Shown piece after piece: positions 17,511 to 26,529 of a DNA stretch of 64,000 nucleotides; position 1 is the stretch's first letter; each line of letters begins with the position of its first letter. A model generated the notes under the pieces. That model worked only from the letters and a program-made list of their open reading frames with translations. It was not told where the DNA came from and made no database searches. A program made the position numbers and the translations under genes. The stretch covers positions 248,001-312,000 of the forward strand of contig NZ_FOIR01000004.1 of assembly GCF_900111145.1 (NCBI RefSeq). The letters run 5' to 3'. This DNA comes from Roseivirga pacifica (GTDB lineage: Bacteria > Bacteroidota > Bacteroidia > Cytophagales > Cyclobacteriaceae).

Positions 17511-17543
17511 AAACTAACGAACATTAGTTAATGTTGCAAAAAA
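17509..17543 (-). promoter_or_regulatory. candidate paa promoter
   Basis: Read on the minus strand, TTTTTTG (17537-17543) and TAGTTTTA (17509-17516) are 20 bp apart and resemble the -33 TTTG and -7 TAnnTTTG boxes, with one mismatch in the last base. The 14-bp site at 17514-17527 lies between them. Confidence 0.45.
17514..17527. promoter_or_regulatory. candidate PaaR-type operator
   Basis: CTAACGAACATTAG is an imperfect inverted repeat. It agrees at all but one fixed position with the CNAACGNNCGTTNG pattern that I recall for the Thermus PaaR repressor. It overlaps the -7 box and the spacer of the paa promoter, where a bound TetR protein would block transcription. Confidence 0.5.
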
Positions 17544-17551
17544 TTTTAACC

Positions 17552-18136
17552 CTAGGCTAAAATCCCCTTTAGAACACCTTGCTTGATATTCTGTTCGAGC
17601 TCAAGCCTATTGTAATCTCGGTACTTTGCGCACCAAGCATAAAGCGAACGAAGTGTGGAAAGTATCATGAACATCATAAAATGCACATCCATTTGCACCA
17701 CTTTTCCTTCGGCAATATTCTGCTCTAGTATGGACTGAAACTCTCGCTCATAGCAATCGCGCAGGCTCACATACTCTTGTTTTTCGGCAGGTTCCAAGTG
17801 TGCCCATTCATGCAACATAAGCGCCATGGCATCTGGGTTGGCCACTGTGAGCTCTATGTGTAGTGAAATCACCCGATCCAGCTTGTCGATAGCTCCCAAA
17901 GAAGAGGTCTGGATCTCTGTAATGCGCTCATGAAAAATGCGTGCATTGGTCATGAGTAAATGGGAAAGAATCTCGTTTTTAGACGAAATATGGTTGTATA
18001 AACTAGGGCCTTCCATCCCCACTTTTTTGGCTATTTGCTGTAGCGATGTACCCTTAAACCCATAATTGCGGAACAATTTAGCCGCTTCTTCCAGTATCTG
18101 TTGCTTTCGAGATTGTAAACCTTCGGTTACTTTCAT
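17552..18136 (-). CDS. TetR-family regulator, probable phenylacetate repressor
   Basis: 194 residues from the ATG at 18136; the ORF could start at 18193 but that adds a hydrophobic stretch unlike TetR proteins. The N-terminal helix-turn-helix is clear (AAKLFRNYGFKGTSLQQIAK then GPSLYNHISSK, given as two motifs). The C-terminal part is the TetR_C ligand domain. It lies 63 bp upstream of paaE on the same strand, so a PaaR-like role with a CoA-thioester effector is likely from context. It may be co-transcribed with the operon or autoregulated. Confidence 0.82.
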   Translation of the reverse strand: MKVTEGLQSRKQQILEEAAKLFRNYGFKGTSLQQIAKKVGMEGPSLYNHISSKNEILSHLLMTNARIFHERITEIQTSSLGAIDKLDRVISLHIELTVANPDAMALMLHEWAHLEPAEKQEYVSLRDCYEREFQSILEQNIAEGKVVQMDVHFMMFMILSTLRSLYAWCAKYRDYNRLELEQNIKQGVLKGILA

Positions 18137-18190
18137 TCTGGAAAAATAGCGAAATACTATTGTAAAAAGCGCACGACTCAAAACAAATAA

Positions 18191-18240
18191 CACCTACCGA
18201 CACTATGCACAAAATATTTGACACATAATATCGGTAGGTG
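18191..18240. terminator. long inverted repeat between the receptor gene and tetR
   Basis: CACCTACCGA and TCGGTAGGTG are perfect 10-bp arms, and inner bases (CTATG/CATAA) extend the pairing. The loop is AT-rich. On the minus strand it is followed by a T-rich stretch, so it could end transcription of the receptor gene at 18334-20703. It could equally be an operator for the tetR gene, which starts 55 bp further on. Confidence 0.45.
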
Positions 18241-18333
18241 CTTTGTACCCTTAACGAATCAGTCTAATGCTAAGGGAAACTCAACTAAAATAACCTTAGT
18301 CTCTCAAATCAACAAAGTATACCTAACCGGCAA

Positions 18334-20703
18334 CTATCTTCTTCCACCAGAGTAAGTCATTGCTTCGCCTTTACCAAAGCTGAAACTAAAACCCAGTGTA
18401 ATAAATCGACCTCTAAAACCTTCGTTGTACAAAGAGTACTCTGGCTGATCGATAATGCTCTCTTGGATTCTCGAAGCAAAGGCATCTCTAACACTCATGT
18501 TCAAAACACCTCTTCCTCTAATAATTTTCTTTCTCAAGCCAAAATCCATAAAGAACTGGTCTGAAATTGTACTCTGCACCGTTTGGTAGCTAGAACGGTA
18601 ATTGGTAGTTGCCTCAAAGTCTACTCCTGCCGGCAACTTAAACTTTGTAACTAACCTGCCCGACCATTGATCGTTACTGAAATCGAATGACGTACCATCG
18701 AACTCACCGTTTCGCACAAAGTAGTTATAGTTCATATCAACCGTTGCGGTAAACCAGTCCAATGCATCGTATTTGGCGTTAAGCTCCAAGCCTGTTGAAT
18801 TGTTGGTACCAATATTCTCCGGACGGGTAATATTCACATTGTCTTCGTAAAACGAAATGCGCTCAACCACTCCAGTTGTATTTCTTTGATAAAGTGTAAA
18901 GTTTAACGACAAATCACCCGCATTGTAAATAGTAGCCACCTCGTAAGAATCTGAGTATTCAGGCTGCAAATCAGGATTACCTGTTCTTATGTTATAGTTA
19001 TTCTGAATGTTTGAGAATGGGTTCAAGTCCCAAAGTCTTGGACGGAAAATTCTACGAGAATAGCCACCCTGAATGGAAAGATTCTCTCTTAACTCGTAAG
19101 AAGTGTGAATTGAAGGGAATAGATCGGTATAGTTCTGATTATTCTCCTCACCAGTGTTTTGCAAGTAGGTTTTAAGGTCGGTATCCTCAACCCTCAACCC
19201 TAACTTTAAACCCCATTTTTCCTTTTCATAAGCCCCAGTGGCATACACTCCCAACACCTTTTGATTGTAATCGAAAACATTGGTCTGAGAAGCATCAACC
19301 ATCCAAGTGCCATTCTCCAAGTTTTCTACCATGTAGTCATTACCCACATCATTAATAAAGTATTGGCTACCGGTTTCTAGGGTAAATACATCAGAAAAAG
19401 GCTTGGTATAATCTAACTTAAATGTGTACTGCGTTTCTCCGAAGTCAGTAGCAGTTCGCTGCTCCAAATCTTCATCGGCACCAGCGGTAGTTTGGTTGGT
19501 AAAGTAAGACGACTGGTCCTTTGCAAAGGAACTCCCCAAAGCCGAGAACAATAGGTCATGATCTTCATGATCATCGAAATCTCTTTTGTACTGCAAATCG
19601 AACTGATACTTTGGGTTAGTTGCCTCTGTATCTTCCGTTCTATCCCAGCTAGAGATCACCGTTTCGCCATAAAGTGACGAGAAGTTGGTTACCGAAGGCT
19701 GATCCTCATCTTCTAGCGAGTAATTACCAGAAAGGGTAATCACGTTATTATCATTTATATGATAATCGGCACCCAAAATAACGTTGTAAAAGGTTTCGTA
19801 TTTATCACCGTTACCTACCGAATAGATGGTGGTATCTGTAACCTTGTTTCTATTGATCGAAGTATTTTCGTTGGGCATATTTCTGTAGCCTACCCCAAGC
19901 TGCGAGAACAGGTTAAACTTTTCAGTTCTGTGATTCAAGCTTAACCCAACACTGTGATTATCCGGAATACCGGTATTCAATGAAATAGAACCGTTAGTAC
20001 CCTTGCGCTCATCCTTTTTAAGCACAATATTAATTATACCAGCAGTACCTTCTGCCTCGTATTTGGCCGATGGATTTGTGATTACTTCGATGCTCTCGAT
20101 CATGTCTGCAGTAAGCGTACCCAGCGCGTTACCACCATCGCTCGCCATTACAGAAGGCTTACCGTTGATGAGTATTTGCACTCCGGCACTTCCACGCAAG
20201 CTAATCTGCCCTTCGATATTTACATTTACCGATGGCACATTAGAGAGCACATCAAGCGCACTCCCACCAGCTGTACTCAAATCTTGGCCAACATTAAAAA
20301 CCCTTTTGTCGAGCCTGAATTCTGTAGAAGATTTTTCTCCAACAACCACTACATCTTCCAGTTCTTGGCTATCAGCACCCAATACTACGATACCCAAGTC
20401 AATTTCATTTCCCTCCACAGTGAAGTCCTCAATCAACTTAGTTTCAAAACCAATAAAGCTAATCTTAATTGCGAAATCGCTGGCAGTTGTTTCTATATTA
20501 AAACTACCATCATCGGCAGTTAGTGTACCCGCCAATGGCACATCCGAACCTATTCCCACAACAGCAATGGTAACAAAGCTTAGCGGCAGATCGGTCTCCT
20601 CTTCAATCACTTTTCCCTTAATAGTCACCGTGCTCCCTTGACCAAACGCCTGAAGCGCTGAAAACACAAGTGTGACCAAAAGCATGAGTGTTCTTTTTTG
20701 CAT
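18334..20703 (-). CDS. TonB-dependent-receptor-like outer-membrane protein (OMP beta-barrel 3 type)
   Basis: 789 residues. The signal peptide ends near residue 21 (LQAFGQG). A CarboxypepD_reg-like beta sandwich follows (residues 25-115: TIKGKVIEEETDLPLSFVTI region). A plug domain occupies about 120-230, with INIVLKKD at its end, and a long barrel occupies the rest. The last part lacks the classical aromatic C-terminus. Such proteins import large ligands or serve as signalling receptors in Bacteroidota. No SusD partner is adjacent. It is divergent from a LytS/LytTR pair that could control it. Confidence 0.87.
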   Translation of the reverse strand: MQKRTLMLLVTLVFSALQAFGQGSTVTIKGKVIEEETDLPLSFVTIAVVGIGSDVPLAGTLTADDGSFNIETTASDFAIKISFIGFETKLIEDFTVEGNEIDLGIVVLGADSQELEDVVVVGEKSSTEFRLDKRVFNVGQDLSTAGGSALDVLSNVPSVNVNIEGQISLRGSAGVQILINGKPSVMASDGGNALGTLTADMIESIEVITNPSAKYEAEGTAGIINIVLKKDERKGTNGSISLNTGIPDNHSVGLSLNHRTEKFNLFSQLGVGYRNMPNENTSINRNKVTDTTIYSVGNGDKYETFYNVILGADYHINDNNVITLSGNYSLEDEDQPSVTNFSSLYGETVISSWDRTEDTEATNPKYQFDLQYKRDFDDHEDHDLLFSALGSSFAKDQSSYFTNQTTAGADEDLEQRTATDFGETQYTFKLDYTKPFSDVFTLETGSQYFINDVGNDYMVENLENGTWMVDASQTNVFDYNQKVLGVYATGAYEKEKWGLKLGLRVEDTDLKTYLQNTGEENNQNYTDLFPSIHTSYELRENLSIQGGYSRRIFRPRLWDLNPFSNIQNNYNIRTGNPDLQPEYSDSYEVATIYNAGDLSLNFTLYQRNTTGVVERISFYEDNVNITRPENIGTNNSTGLELNAKYDALDWFTATVDMNYNYFVRNGEFDGTSFDFSNDQWSGRLVTKFKLPAGVDFEATTNYRSSYQTVQSTISDQFFMDFGLRKKIIRGRGVLNMSVRDAFASRIQESIIDQPEYSLYNEGFRGRFITLGFSFSFGKGEAMTYSGGRR

Positions 20704-20922
20704 ATCTATAGATTTTTTGAATTACTACATCAAAGAAAAACACTCCTTAAAAGCCGTTCTAAAATAATCCTTGAACTACCAAACTAATACCATGAACTGC
20801 ATGTAAAGCCGAAATGAACACATATTGCGGGTCGCGGGGTTTAGAATGTCGTTTATCGTGTTAACTTGGAAGATGGGGTGAAAAATTTAAGCCCTTTGAA
20901 AGAATTAGCATAAACTAGTAGC

Positions 20923-21963
20923 GTGATAAACCTGGAACAGAAACCGTCCTTTTCCAAATGGGAAATCCCATTTCAACTTGGCATTACTTCCATTGTTTTC
21001 ATCTTTTACACCTACCGCGGCAATCCTGGCGAAGAACATGTCAGCGTTTCGTTAAGCGAATCGCACTTTGTGTTTTTTCTGAATTATGTGGCAGGAGCTT
21101 TTGTAATGAGCTACTACCTTTTTCCGAAATTCCTTTACAAAAAGAAGTACTGGCAATTTTTCCTTTCGGTAGTTACACTCATTGCAGTGGTTATATTTTT
21201 GGAAGAAGCAGTGATTGAAAAAATCTATTTTCCTGAATATAGAGGGCGCTACTTTCAAGGTGTTTTCCGAAGCCTAATTGATGTACTGCCGGTTATGATT
21301 ATTCTCTGCGGCTTTAAGCTGGCCTGGGACATTATAACGAAGGAACGACAGGTTGACGAACTGAAAGCATCAATAAAAGAGAGTGAGTTGCGTTTTCTCA
21401 AATCGCAGATCAATCCGCACTTTCTATTCAATAATCTGAACAACCTGTATTCGCATGCATTGGAGAACTCTCCAAAAACTCCGCAAATCATTCTTGAGAT
21501 GTCTTCCATATTGCGATACATGCTTTATGAGTGCCGAAACGAATATGTATCTCTGAAAAATGAAGTATTGCAACTGGCACATTTTGTTGCCTTGTACGAG
21601 ATGCAAATTGAGGGAAGAGGCACGGTAAAGTTTAGCAAAACAAATGTTGAAAGTGCTGAGCTACCAATTGCTCCACTAATTCTAATGGTTTTTGTGGAAA
21701 ACGCCTTTAAGCATAGCGCCATAAATCAAATGGACAATATCAGTATTGATATTAGCATAGCACTAGAAGGAAATCAGCTTTATTTTGAGTGCACAAATTC
21801 TTATCAAAAGGAAGAGGAAGAAAATACAGATGCAAAAGGTATTGGGCTTGAGAATGTGAAACAGCGCTTAGCCTATATTTACCCTAATGCGCACGACTTA
21901 TTGCTCGAACAGACCGAGCAATATTTTAGAGTGGTTTTGAAAATGGAATTAGGAGAAAAGTGA
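20923..21963 (+). CDS. LytS/YehU-type sensor histidine kinase
   Basis: 346 residues. It starts with GTG at 20923, since no ATG precedes the first membrane helix. Four hydrophobic segments lie at about residues 17-30, 50-70, 77-95 and 118-135. The phosphoacceptor motif NPHFLFNNLNN puts His at about 166. The N-box (FVENAFKHS) and G-box (GIGLENVKQRL) are intact. It overlaps the regulator gene by 1 nt (TGATG). It shares domain layout with the kinase at 163-1167 but low sequence identity. The divergent receptor gene is its likeliest functional neighbour. Confidence 0.93.
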   Translation: MINLEQKPSFSKWEIPFQLGITSIVFIFYTYRGNPGEEHVSVSLSESHFVFFLNYVAGAFVMSYYLFPKFLYKKKYWQFFLSVVTLIAVVIFLEEAVIEKIYFPEYRGRYFQGVFRSLIDVLPVMIILCGFKLAWDIITKERQVDELKASIKESELRFLKSQINPHFLFNNLNNLYSHALENSPKTPQIILEMSSILRYMLYECRNEYVSLKNEVLQLAHFVALYEMQIEGRGTVKFSKTNVESAELPIAPLILMVFVENAFKHSAINQMDNISIDISIALEGNQLYFECTNSYQKEEEENTDAKGIGLENVKQRLAYIYPNAHDLLLEQTEQYFRVVLKMELGEK

Positions 21964-22667
21964 TGACTTGCATAATAATAGAAGACCAAGCTCCCGCACA
22001 GCGGATTATCAAAAAGTACATTGAAGATATTGGCACGCTAGAGTTGCTCGGTACATTTTCTGACACCATCAAGGCACTCGCATTTCTTAGCAACAACAAG
22101 GTAGACCTCATCTTCCTAGACATTCACTTGCCCAAAATGACGGGCATGGAATTTCTGAGGATCAAACCGACAGATTCTTACGTGATTTTAACCACCGCCT
22201 ACTCCGATTATGCGCTAGAGAGTTATGAGTACAATGTGGTAGATTACCTACTAAAGCCCTTTCCTTTTCAGCGTTTCGTCCAAGCTGTAAGTAAAGTACA
22301 GGGGCTTTTGAGCCCAAAAACAGCACCCGAAACAATAACTCCGAAGGAAGTAAACAAAGAGATCTTTATTAAGTCGGGCCACGACCATATTAAACTCAAA
22401 ATCACCGATATAGAATTTATTAAGGCCAGTGCCGATTATTCTGAGATTGTAACAAGCAGTAAAAAGCACCTATCGGTTGAACCACTTAAATATTGGCTAG
22501 AACACCTACCAACAGGTAGCTTTGTGCAAGTACACAAATCGTACATCATCAATATTGCAAGGATTCAGCGGGTTTCGGGCAATCGCGTTTTTACCGAAAA
22601 AGGTGTAGAAATACCGATTGGCAGAGTGTATAAAGAAGGTTTTACAGCGCAGTTCTTAAAAACTTAA
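21963..22667 (+). CDS. LytTR-family response regulator
   Basis: 234 residues from the ATG at 21963; a GTG one codon earlier is possible. The receiver domain has IIIEDQAPA and the phosphoacceptor in LIFLDIHLPKMTG. The LytTR DNA-binding domain (about residues 135-232) has DIEFIKASADYSEI and FVQVHKSYIIN. It is coupled to the kinase gene and ends 3 bp before the end of the convergent DUF1348 gene. It probably binds direct repeats upstream of a target promoter, but none could be assigned. Confidence 0.94.
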   Translation: MTCIIIEDQAPAQRIIKKYIEDIGTLELLGTFSDTIKALAFLSNNKVDLIFLDIHLPKMTGMEFLRIKPTDSYVILTTAYSDYALESYEYNVVDYLLKPFPFQRFVQAVSKVQGLLSPKTAPETITPKEVNKEIFIKSGHDHIKLKITDIEFIKASADYSEIVTSSKKHLSVEPLKYWLEHLPTGSFVQVHKSYIINIARIQRVSGNRVFTEKGVEIPIGRVYKEGFTAQFLKT

Positions 22668-22670
22668 CCG

Positions 22671-23084
22671 TTAAACAAGCCTTTTTTCGGCAGCCTTTAT
22701 CGGAAGGTCATTAATGCTGGCAAATCGCTTAGTCATTAAACCGTTTTCATCAAACTCCCAGTTTTCATTGCCATAGGCCCTGAACCACTCTCCAGTTTCA
22801 TCCTGGTATTCATACTCAAACCTCACTGCAATGCGGTTATCGGTATGCGCCCAATACTCCTTCTTGAGTTTATAGTTCTTTTCCTTTTTCCATTTATCTG
22901 CTAAAAAAGTACGAATCTCTTCTCGGCCTTTCACAAATACAGATCTGTTTCTCCATTCGCTATCTACCGAGTAAGCCAACGAAACTTTGTCCGGATCTTG
23001 GCTATTCCAGGCATTTTCTGCGAGTTGAATTTTTTCTTTGGCTGTTTCCAAAGTATAAGGAGGTAGTGGATATTTCTTTTCCAT
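22671..23084 (-). CDS. DUF1348 family, NTF2-like fold protein
   Basis: 137 residues from the ATG at 23084 ([13 protein letters not shown]). The earlier start at 23141 adds residues unlike the family. The pattern (N-terminal helix [27 protein letters not shown], curved sheet with [11 protein letters not shown]) matches DUF1348, a SnoaL/NTF2-like group of unknown biochemical function. It is the last gene of a group controlled by the TetR protein at 24291-24851. Confidence 0.82.
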   Translation of the reverse strand: MEKKYPLPPYTLETAKEKIQLAENAWNSQDPDKVSLAYSVDSEWRNRSVFVKGREEIRTFLADKWKKEKNYKLKKEYWAHTDNRIAVRFEYEYQDETGEWFRAYGNENWEFDENGLMTKRFASINDLPIKAAEKRLV

Positions 23085-23137
23085 AATAAATACATTAAAA
23101 GTTAGAGGCGGGCCAAAAGACCCACCCCGAACAATCA

Positions 23138-23584
23138 TCAACCAACACTAACAGCTTTTTTACCTTTTACCGTTTGGCTGCCGTAATCTAAAATCACGGT
23201 AAGCGGAATGGCATATGCCCAGTGTCTCACCATAGTGATTATCGGAATCATTGGACTGAGTGCCAAGCCGGCTACCCCCGCCCCTAAAAGCGGAAACATA
23301 AAGAACCATACCAAGGCAACTGTTTCCGCACTAGCAAAAATTGCCGCTTTTGCCCACTTGGGTCCCCAAAGTGATGGCGCAATGCCTGCATAAAGAATGG
23401 AAAGTAGCACACCGTTGCCGTAGTGACCAGCTACGCCATAGGCTAAGCCCAAACCGGTTTTCTGCCCTAAAAGAGCAGGAATATCCCACCATTGACCGGT
23501 AAAAAAGAATCCTACAATATCGAATGCCAGCGTACCTAGTACACCTGCAATAATGGCTTTTTGCCAGTTAATTTTGTTTTTCAT
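23138..23584 (-). CDS. four-helix integral membrane protein of unknown function
   Basis: 148 residues with hydrophobic segments at about 8-28, 45-72, 78-105 and 110-135. It is Gly- and Trp-rich ([10 protein letters not shown]), like several small DUF membrane families, but I cannot name one with confidence. It sits 53 bp upstream of the DUF1348 gene and 62 bp after the AhpD-like gene on the same strand, which suggests one transcription unit. No transport or catalytic motif is visible. Confidence 0.7.
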   Translation of the reverse strand: MKNKINWQKAIIAGVLGTLAFDIVGFFFTGQWWDIPALLGQKTGLGLAYGVAGHYGNGVLLSILYAGIAPSLWGPKWAKAAIFASAETVALVWFFMFPLLGAGVAGLALSPMIPIITMVRHWAYAIPLTVILDYGSQTVKGKKAVSVG

Positions 23585-23646
23585 GACCTTATGATTGTTG
23601 TTTTGAAATGCATTCAGGCCTTACGACCCGAATGCTAATTTTTTTC

Positions 23647-24195
23647 TTATGCCTCCACAGATTCTAAAGCTGGTGCTGCAGGGAAATCCACAGGAATTTG
23701 AGTAAGATTATGTAGGTAATTCATTACCACCTTGTCGGCCACAGCCACTACCAAATCGACTAAATGACCTTTAGTGTAACCTGCACTATAAAAGTTCTCC
23801 ACTAACTCCGCATCAACTTTGCCCCTGTTTAGGTTTACCTCGCTAGCAAGTTTTACCAGCGCATCGAATTTTTCGTTAAATGAAGCCTTACCCGATCTTA
23901 GCTCAAGGATTTGCTCATCTGTAAAACCGTTCATTTTGCTTATGGCAGTGTGCGCACTTTGGCAATAGCTACATTCGTTGCCTTGGCTCACCACTAGGTT
24001 TATCACTTCTTTTTCCTTGTTAGAAAATGATGTTTTTCCCTGCTGAAGTTGCAAGTAGTTACCTAGTGCATTTTCTGAATGCGCCATAGTCGCATAGAGG
24101 TTAGGAACAAATCCCAATGCATTTTTCAAATTGTCGAAGATGGCTTTGTTCTGCTCACTTACTTCTTCTCTGGTTGGTACGTTAAATGTTTCCAT
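23647..24195 (-). CDS. AhpD-like / carboxymuconolactone decarboxylase family protein
   Basis: 182 residues from the ATG at 24195 (METFNVPTREE). The start at 24264 would place the operators inside the gene. The redox motif ECSYCQSAH (C-x2-C-x3-H) is that of AhpD-type alkylhydroperoxidases. Family members reduce peroxides or act as thiol-disulfide partners. It is the first gene of the group, and two operator copies lie 28-75 bp upstream of its start. This makes peroxide or electrophile detoxification a reasonable, untested role. Confidence 0.85.
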   Translation of the reverse strand: METFNVPTREEVSEQNKAIFDNLKNALGFVPNLYATMAHSENALGNYLQLQQGKTSFSNKEKEVINLVVSQGNECSYCQSAHTAISKMNGFTDEQILELRSGKASFNEKFDALVKLASEVNLNRGKVDAELVENFYSAGYTKGHLVDLVVAVADKVVMNYLHNLTQIPVDFPAAPALESVEA

Positions 24196-24222
24196 GATTA
24201 TTTGTTTTAAAGTTTTTAAAAT

Positions 24223-24236
24223 ACAGACAAGTCTGT
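24223..24236. promoter_or_regulatory. TetR operator copy 1
   Basis: ACAGAC-AA-GTCTGT, perfect 6-bp arms, 28 bp upstream of the AhpD-like ATG. It is identical to the copy at 24257. Confidence 0.7.
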
Positions 24237-24256
24237 TCGTTTTATTTGAAATACAA

Positions 24257-24270
24257 ACAGACAAGTCTGT
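24257..24270. promoter_or_regulatory. TetR operator copy 2
   Basis: Identical ACAGAC-AA-GTCTGT, 34 bp from copy 1. Flanking A/T adds a seventh pair. Two copies at about three helical turns suggest cooperative binding. Confidence 0.7.
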
Positions 24271-24290
24271 TCTTTTAGTTCAAAAAAAGA

Positions 24291-24851
24291 TTAATTTTCT
24301 TGAATAATTTTTTCAAACATACCCTTAGCCACTTCAATCGGCCATTTTTCATTGAAAACCCTGGCTTCCATAAGTGCTGATTCGTAGATCAAATAGAGTT
24401 GATTTGCTATTACTTCCGGTTCTCTTGCGTTCAAATTATCGACAACCAAGCGATAGGTGAATGCTTTCATCTCTCTTTTTTGCTTCAAGATTTCCGCCAT
24501 CATCAGTTTATCCTCTTGTGAAATCTCGGCAATTGTATTCAAACTCCAGCAACCTCTGAAAGTCCCTGAATCGAAGAACTCGGAAACATGTTCTATGATG
24601 GCCATTACACGCTCTGGCCCTTGTGGTTTAGCATTAATTTTGGCACCCAGCTTCTTGTGCGCCTCAGCGTCCATATGCTTAAGGTATTCCACACCAATCT
24701 CTTCTTTAGAGCGAAAGTGTTGATACATACTCGCCTTAGCGACACCGGACTTCTCCAGTATCTCATTAATACCGGTTCGGTTGTATCCTTTATTATAAAA
24801 CAGGTCAGAAGCTGTTTCAATCAATCTTTCTTTTACTGGCCGTCCCTTCAT
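24291..24851 (-). CDS. TetR-family transcriptional regulator
   Basis: 186 residues. The HTH is in ASDLFYNKGYNRTGINEI and GVAKASMYQHFRSKEEIG (two short motifs), close to the AcrR/NemR-like branch. The C-terminal domain contains a single Cys near residue 100 (FRGCWSL), a position that in some relatives senses electrophiles; that role here is inference. It lies upstream of the AhpD-like gene, with operators on both sides (24876-24889 before its start, two copies after its stop). Autoregulation is therefore likely. Confidence 0.88.
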   Translation of the reverse strand: MKGRPVKERLIETASDLFYNKGYNRTGINEILEKSGVAKASMYQHFRSKEEIGVEYLKHMDAEAHKKLGAKINAKPQGPERVMAIIEHVSEFFDSGTFRGCWSLNTIAEISQEDKLMMAEILKQKREMKAFTYRLVVDNLNAREPEVIANQLYLIYESALMEARVFNEKWPIEVAKGMFEKIIQEN

Positions 24852-24875
24852 ATCGATAAATTTAGTAAAAAACAG

Positions 24876-24889
24876 ACAGACTTGTCTAT
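24876..24889. promoter_or_regulatory. TetR operator copy 3, upstream of the regulator gene
   Basis: ACAGAC-TT-GTCTAT keeps the core AGAC-N2-GTCT of the other two copies, with one arm mismatch. It lies 24 bp upstream of the tetR start, consistent with autorepression. Confidence 0.6.
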
Positions 24890-24929
24890 AAGTTCAGCCA
24901 ATACGAAAACGTAATTGACAATTGGGCAC

Positions 24930-24957
24930 AAAAAAAGCCCGACATAATGTCGAGCTT
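24930..24957 (-). terminator. terminator of tRNA-Glu
   Basis: On the minus strand AAGC-T-CGACA, loop TTA, TGTCG-G-GCTT is followed by a run of seven T. It begins 8 nt past the tRNA 3' end. Confidence 0.8.
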
Positions 24958-24964
24958 GATTCTG

Positions 24965-25036
24965 TAGTCCCTAGGGGAATCGAACCCCTGTTTCCAGGAT
25001 GAAAACCTGGCGTCCTAACCCCTAGACGAAGGGACC
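24965..25036 (-). tRNA. tRNA-Glu (TTC)
   Basis: A full cloverleaf on the minus strand. The acceptor arm GGTCCCT pairs with AGGGACT and the discriminator base is A. The anticodon arm CCAGG-loop TTTTCAT-CCTGG gives anticodon TTC. The T arm is CAGGG-GTTCGATT-CCCTA-like with the TTCGA signature. CCA is not encoded. Confidence 0.97.
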
Positions 25037-25097
25037 ATTAGGATTTCTTTTCTCAAACGACACAACAGTGTTTCAATGCCCTATCGTTTTCGAGGTG

Positions 25098-25130
25098 CAA
25101 ATATAATTGGGGGTTTAATATTTGCAAAAA
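25098..25130 (-). promoter_or_regulatory. promoter of tRNA-Glu
   Basis: On the minus strand TTTTTG (25125-25130) and TATATTTG (25098-25105) are 19 bp apart, a perfect match to TTTG-N19-TAnnTTTG. The tRNA starts 61 nt downstream. Confidence 0.75.
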
Positions 25131-25217
25131 CTTTTTTCCAAAAATATTTCAAACGTTTCCGTTAGAACTGTTCCCCAAGTGCCTTGGTTTATACCAGTGT
25201 ACTTACCTTTATTATTA

Positions 25218-26279
<1,062 letters not shown>

Positions 26280-26316
26280 TCCAAAGATAAATAGATGCTA
26301 AGCATCTCAACAATAC

Positions 26317-26346
26317 AAAAGCCAGTCAATCGACTGGCTTTTTTTG
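26317..26346 (+). terminator. terminator of gap
   Basis: AGCCAGTC, loop AATC, GACTGGCT, then a run of T. The stem is 8 bp and perfect. Confidence 0.9.
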
Positions 26347-26496
26347 TACACAATTGCTTAATCGCAACTTAATTTGTTTTAGGCGGAACTTACCTTGGCA
26401 CTTGCTAGTTTTATAATCGAAATGACAAACCCGAGTCGCTATAACATGGGGCAATTATAATGCAAGACAACGCCTAGTCATTAAAATAAGGTGAAT

Positions 26497-26529
26497 GAAA
26501 AAACCGCTCTAACGAGGGGTTATTTTTTT
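26497..26529. terminator. hairpin over the aminopeptidase stop codon
   Basis: AAAAAACC-G-CTC, loop TAAC, GAG-G-GGTT followed by TATTTTTTT. It is near-symmetric and can end transcription on either strand. The stop of the minus-strand aminopeptidase lies inside it. Confidence 0.6.

Noticed and set aside
18334-20703. SusC-type receptor with a SusD partner
   Set aside because: No SusD-like lipoprotein adjoins it, and the barrel type is the OMP beta-barrel 3 kind, so a polysaccharide utilisation locus is not supported.
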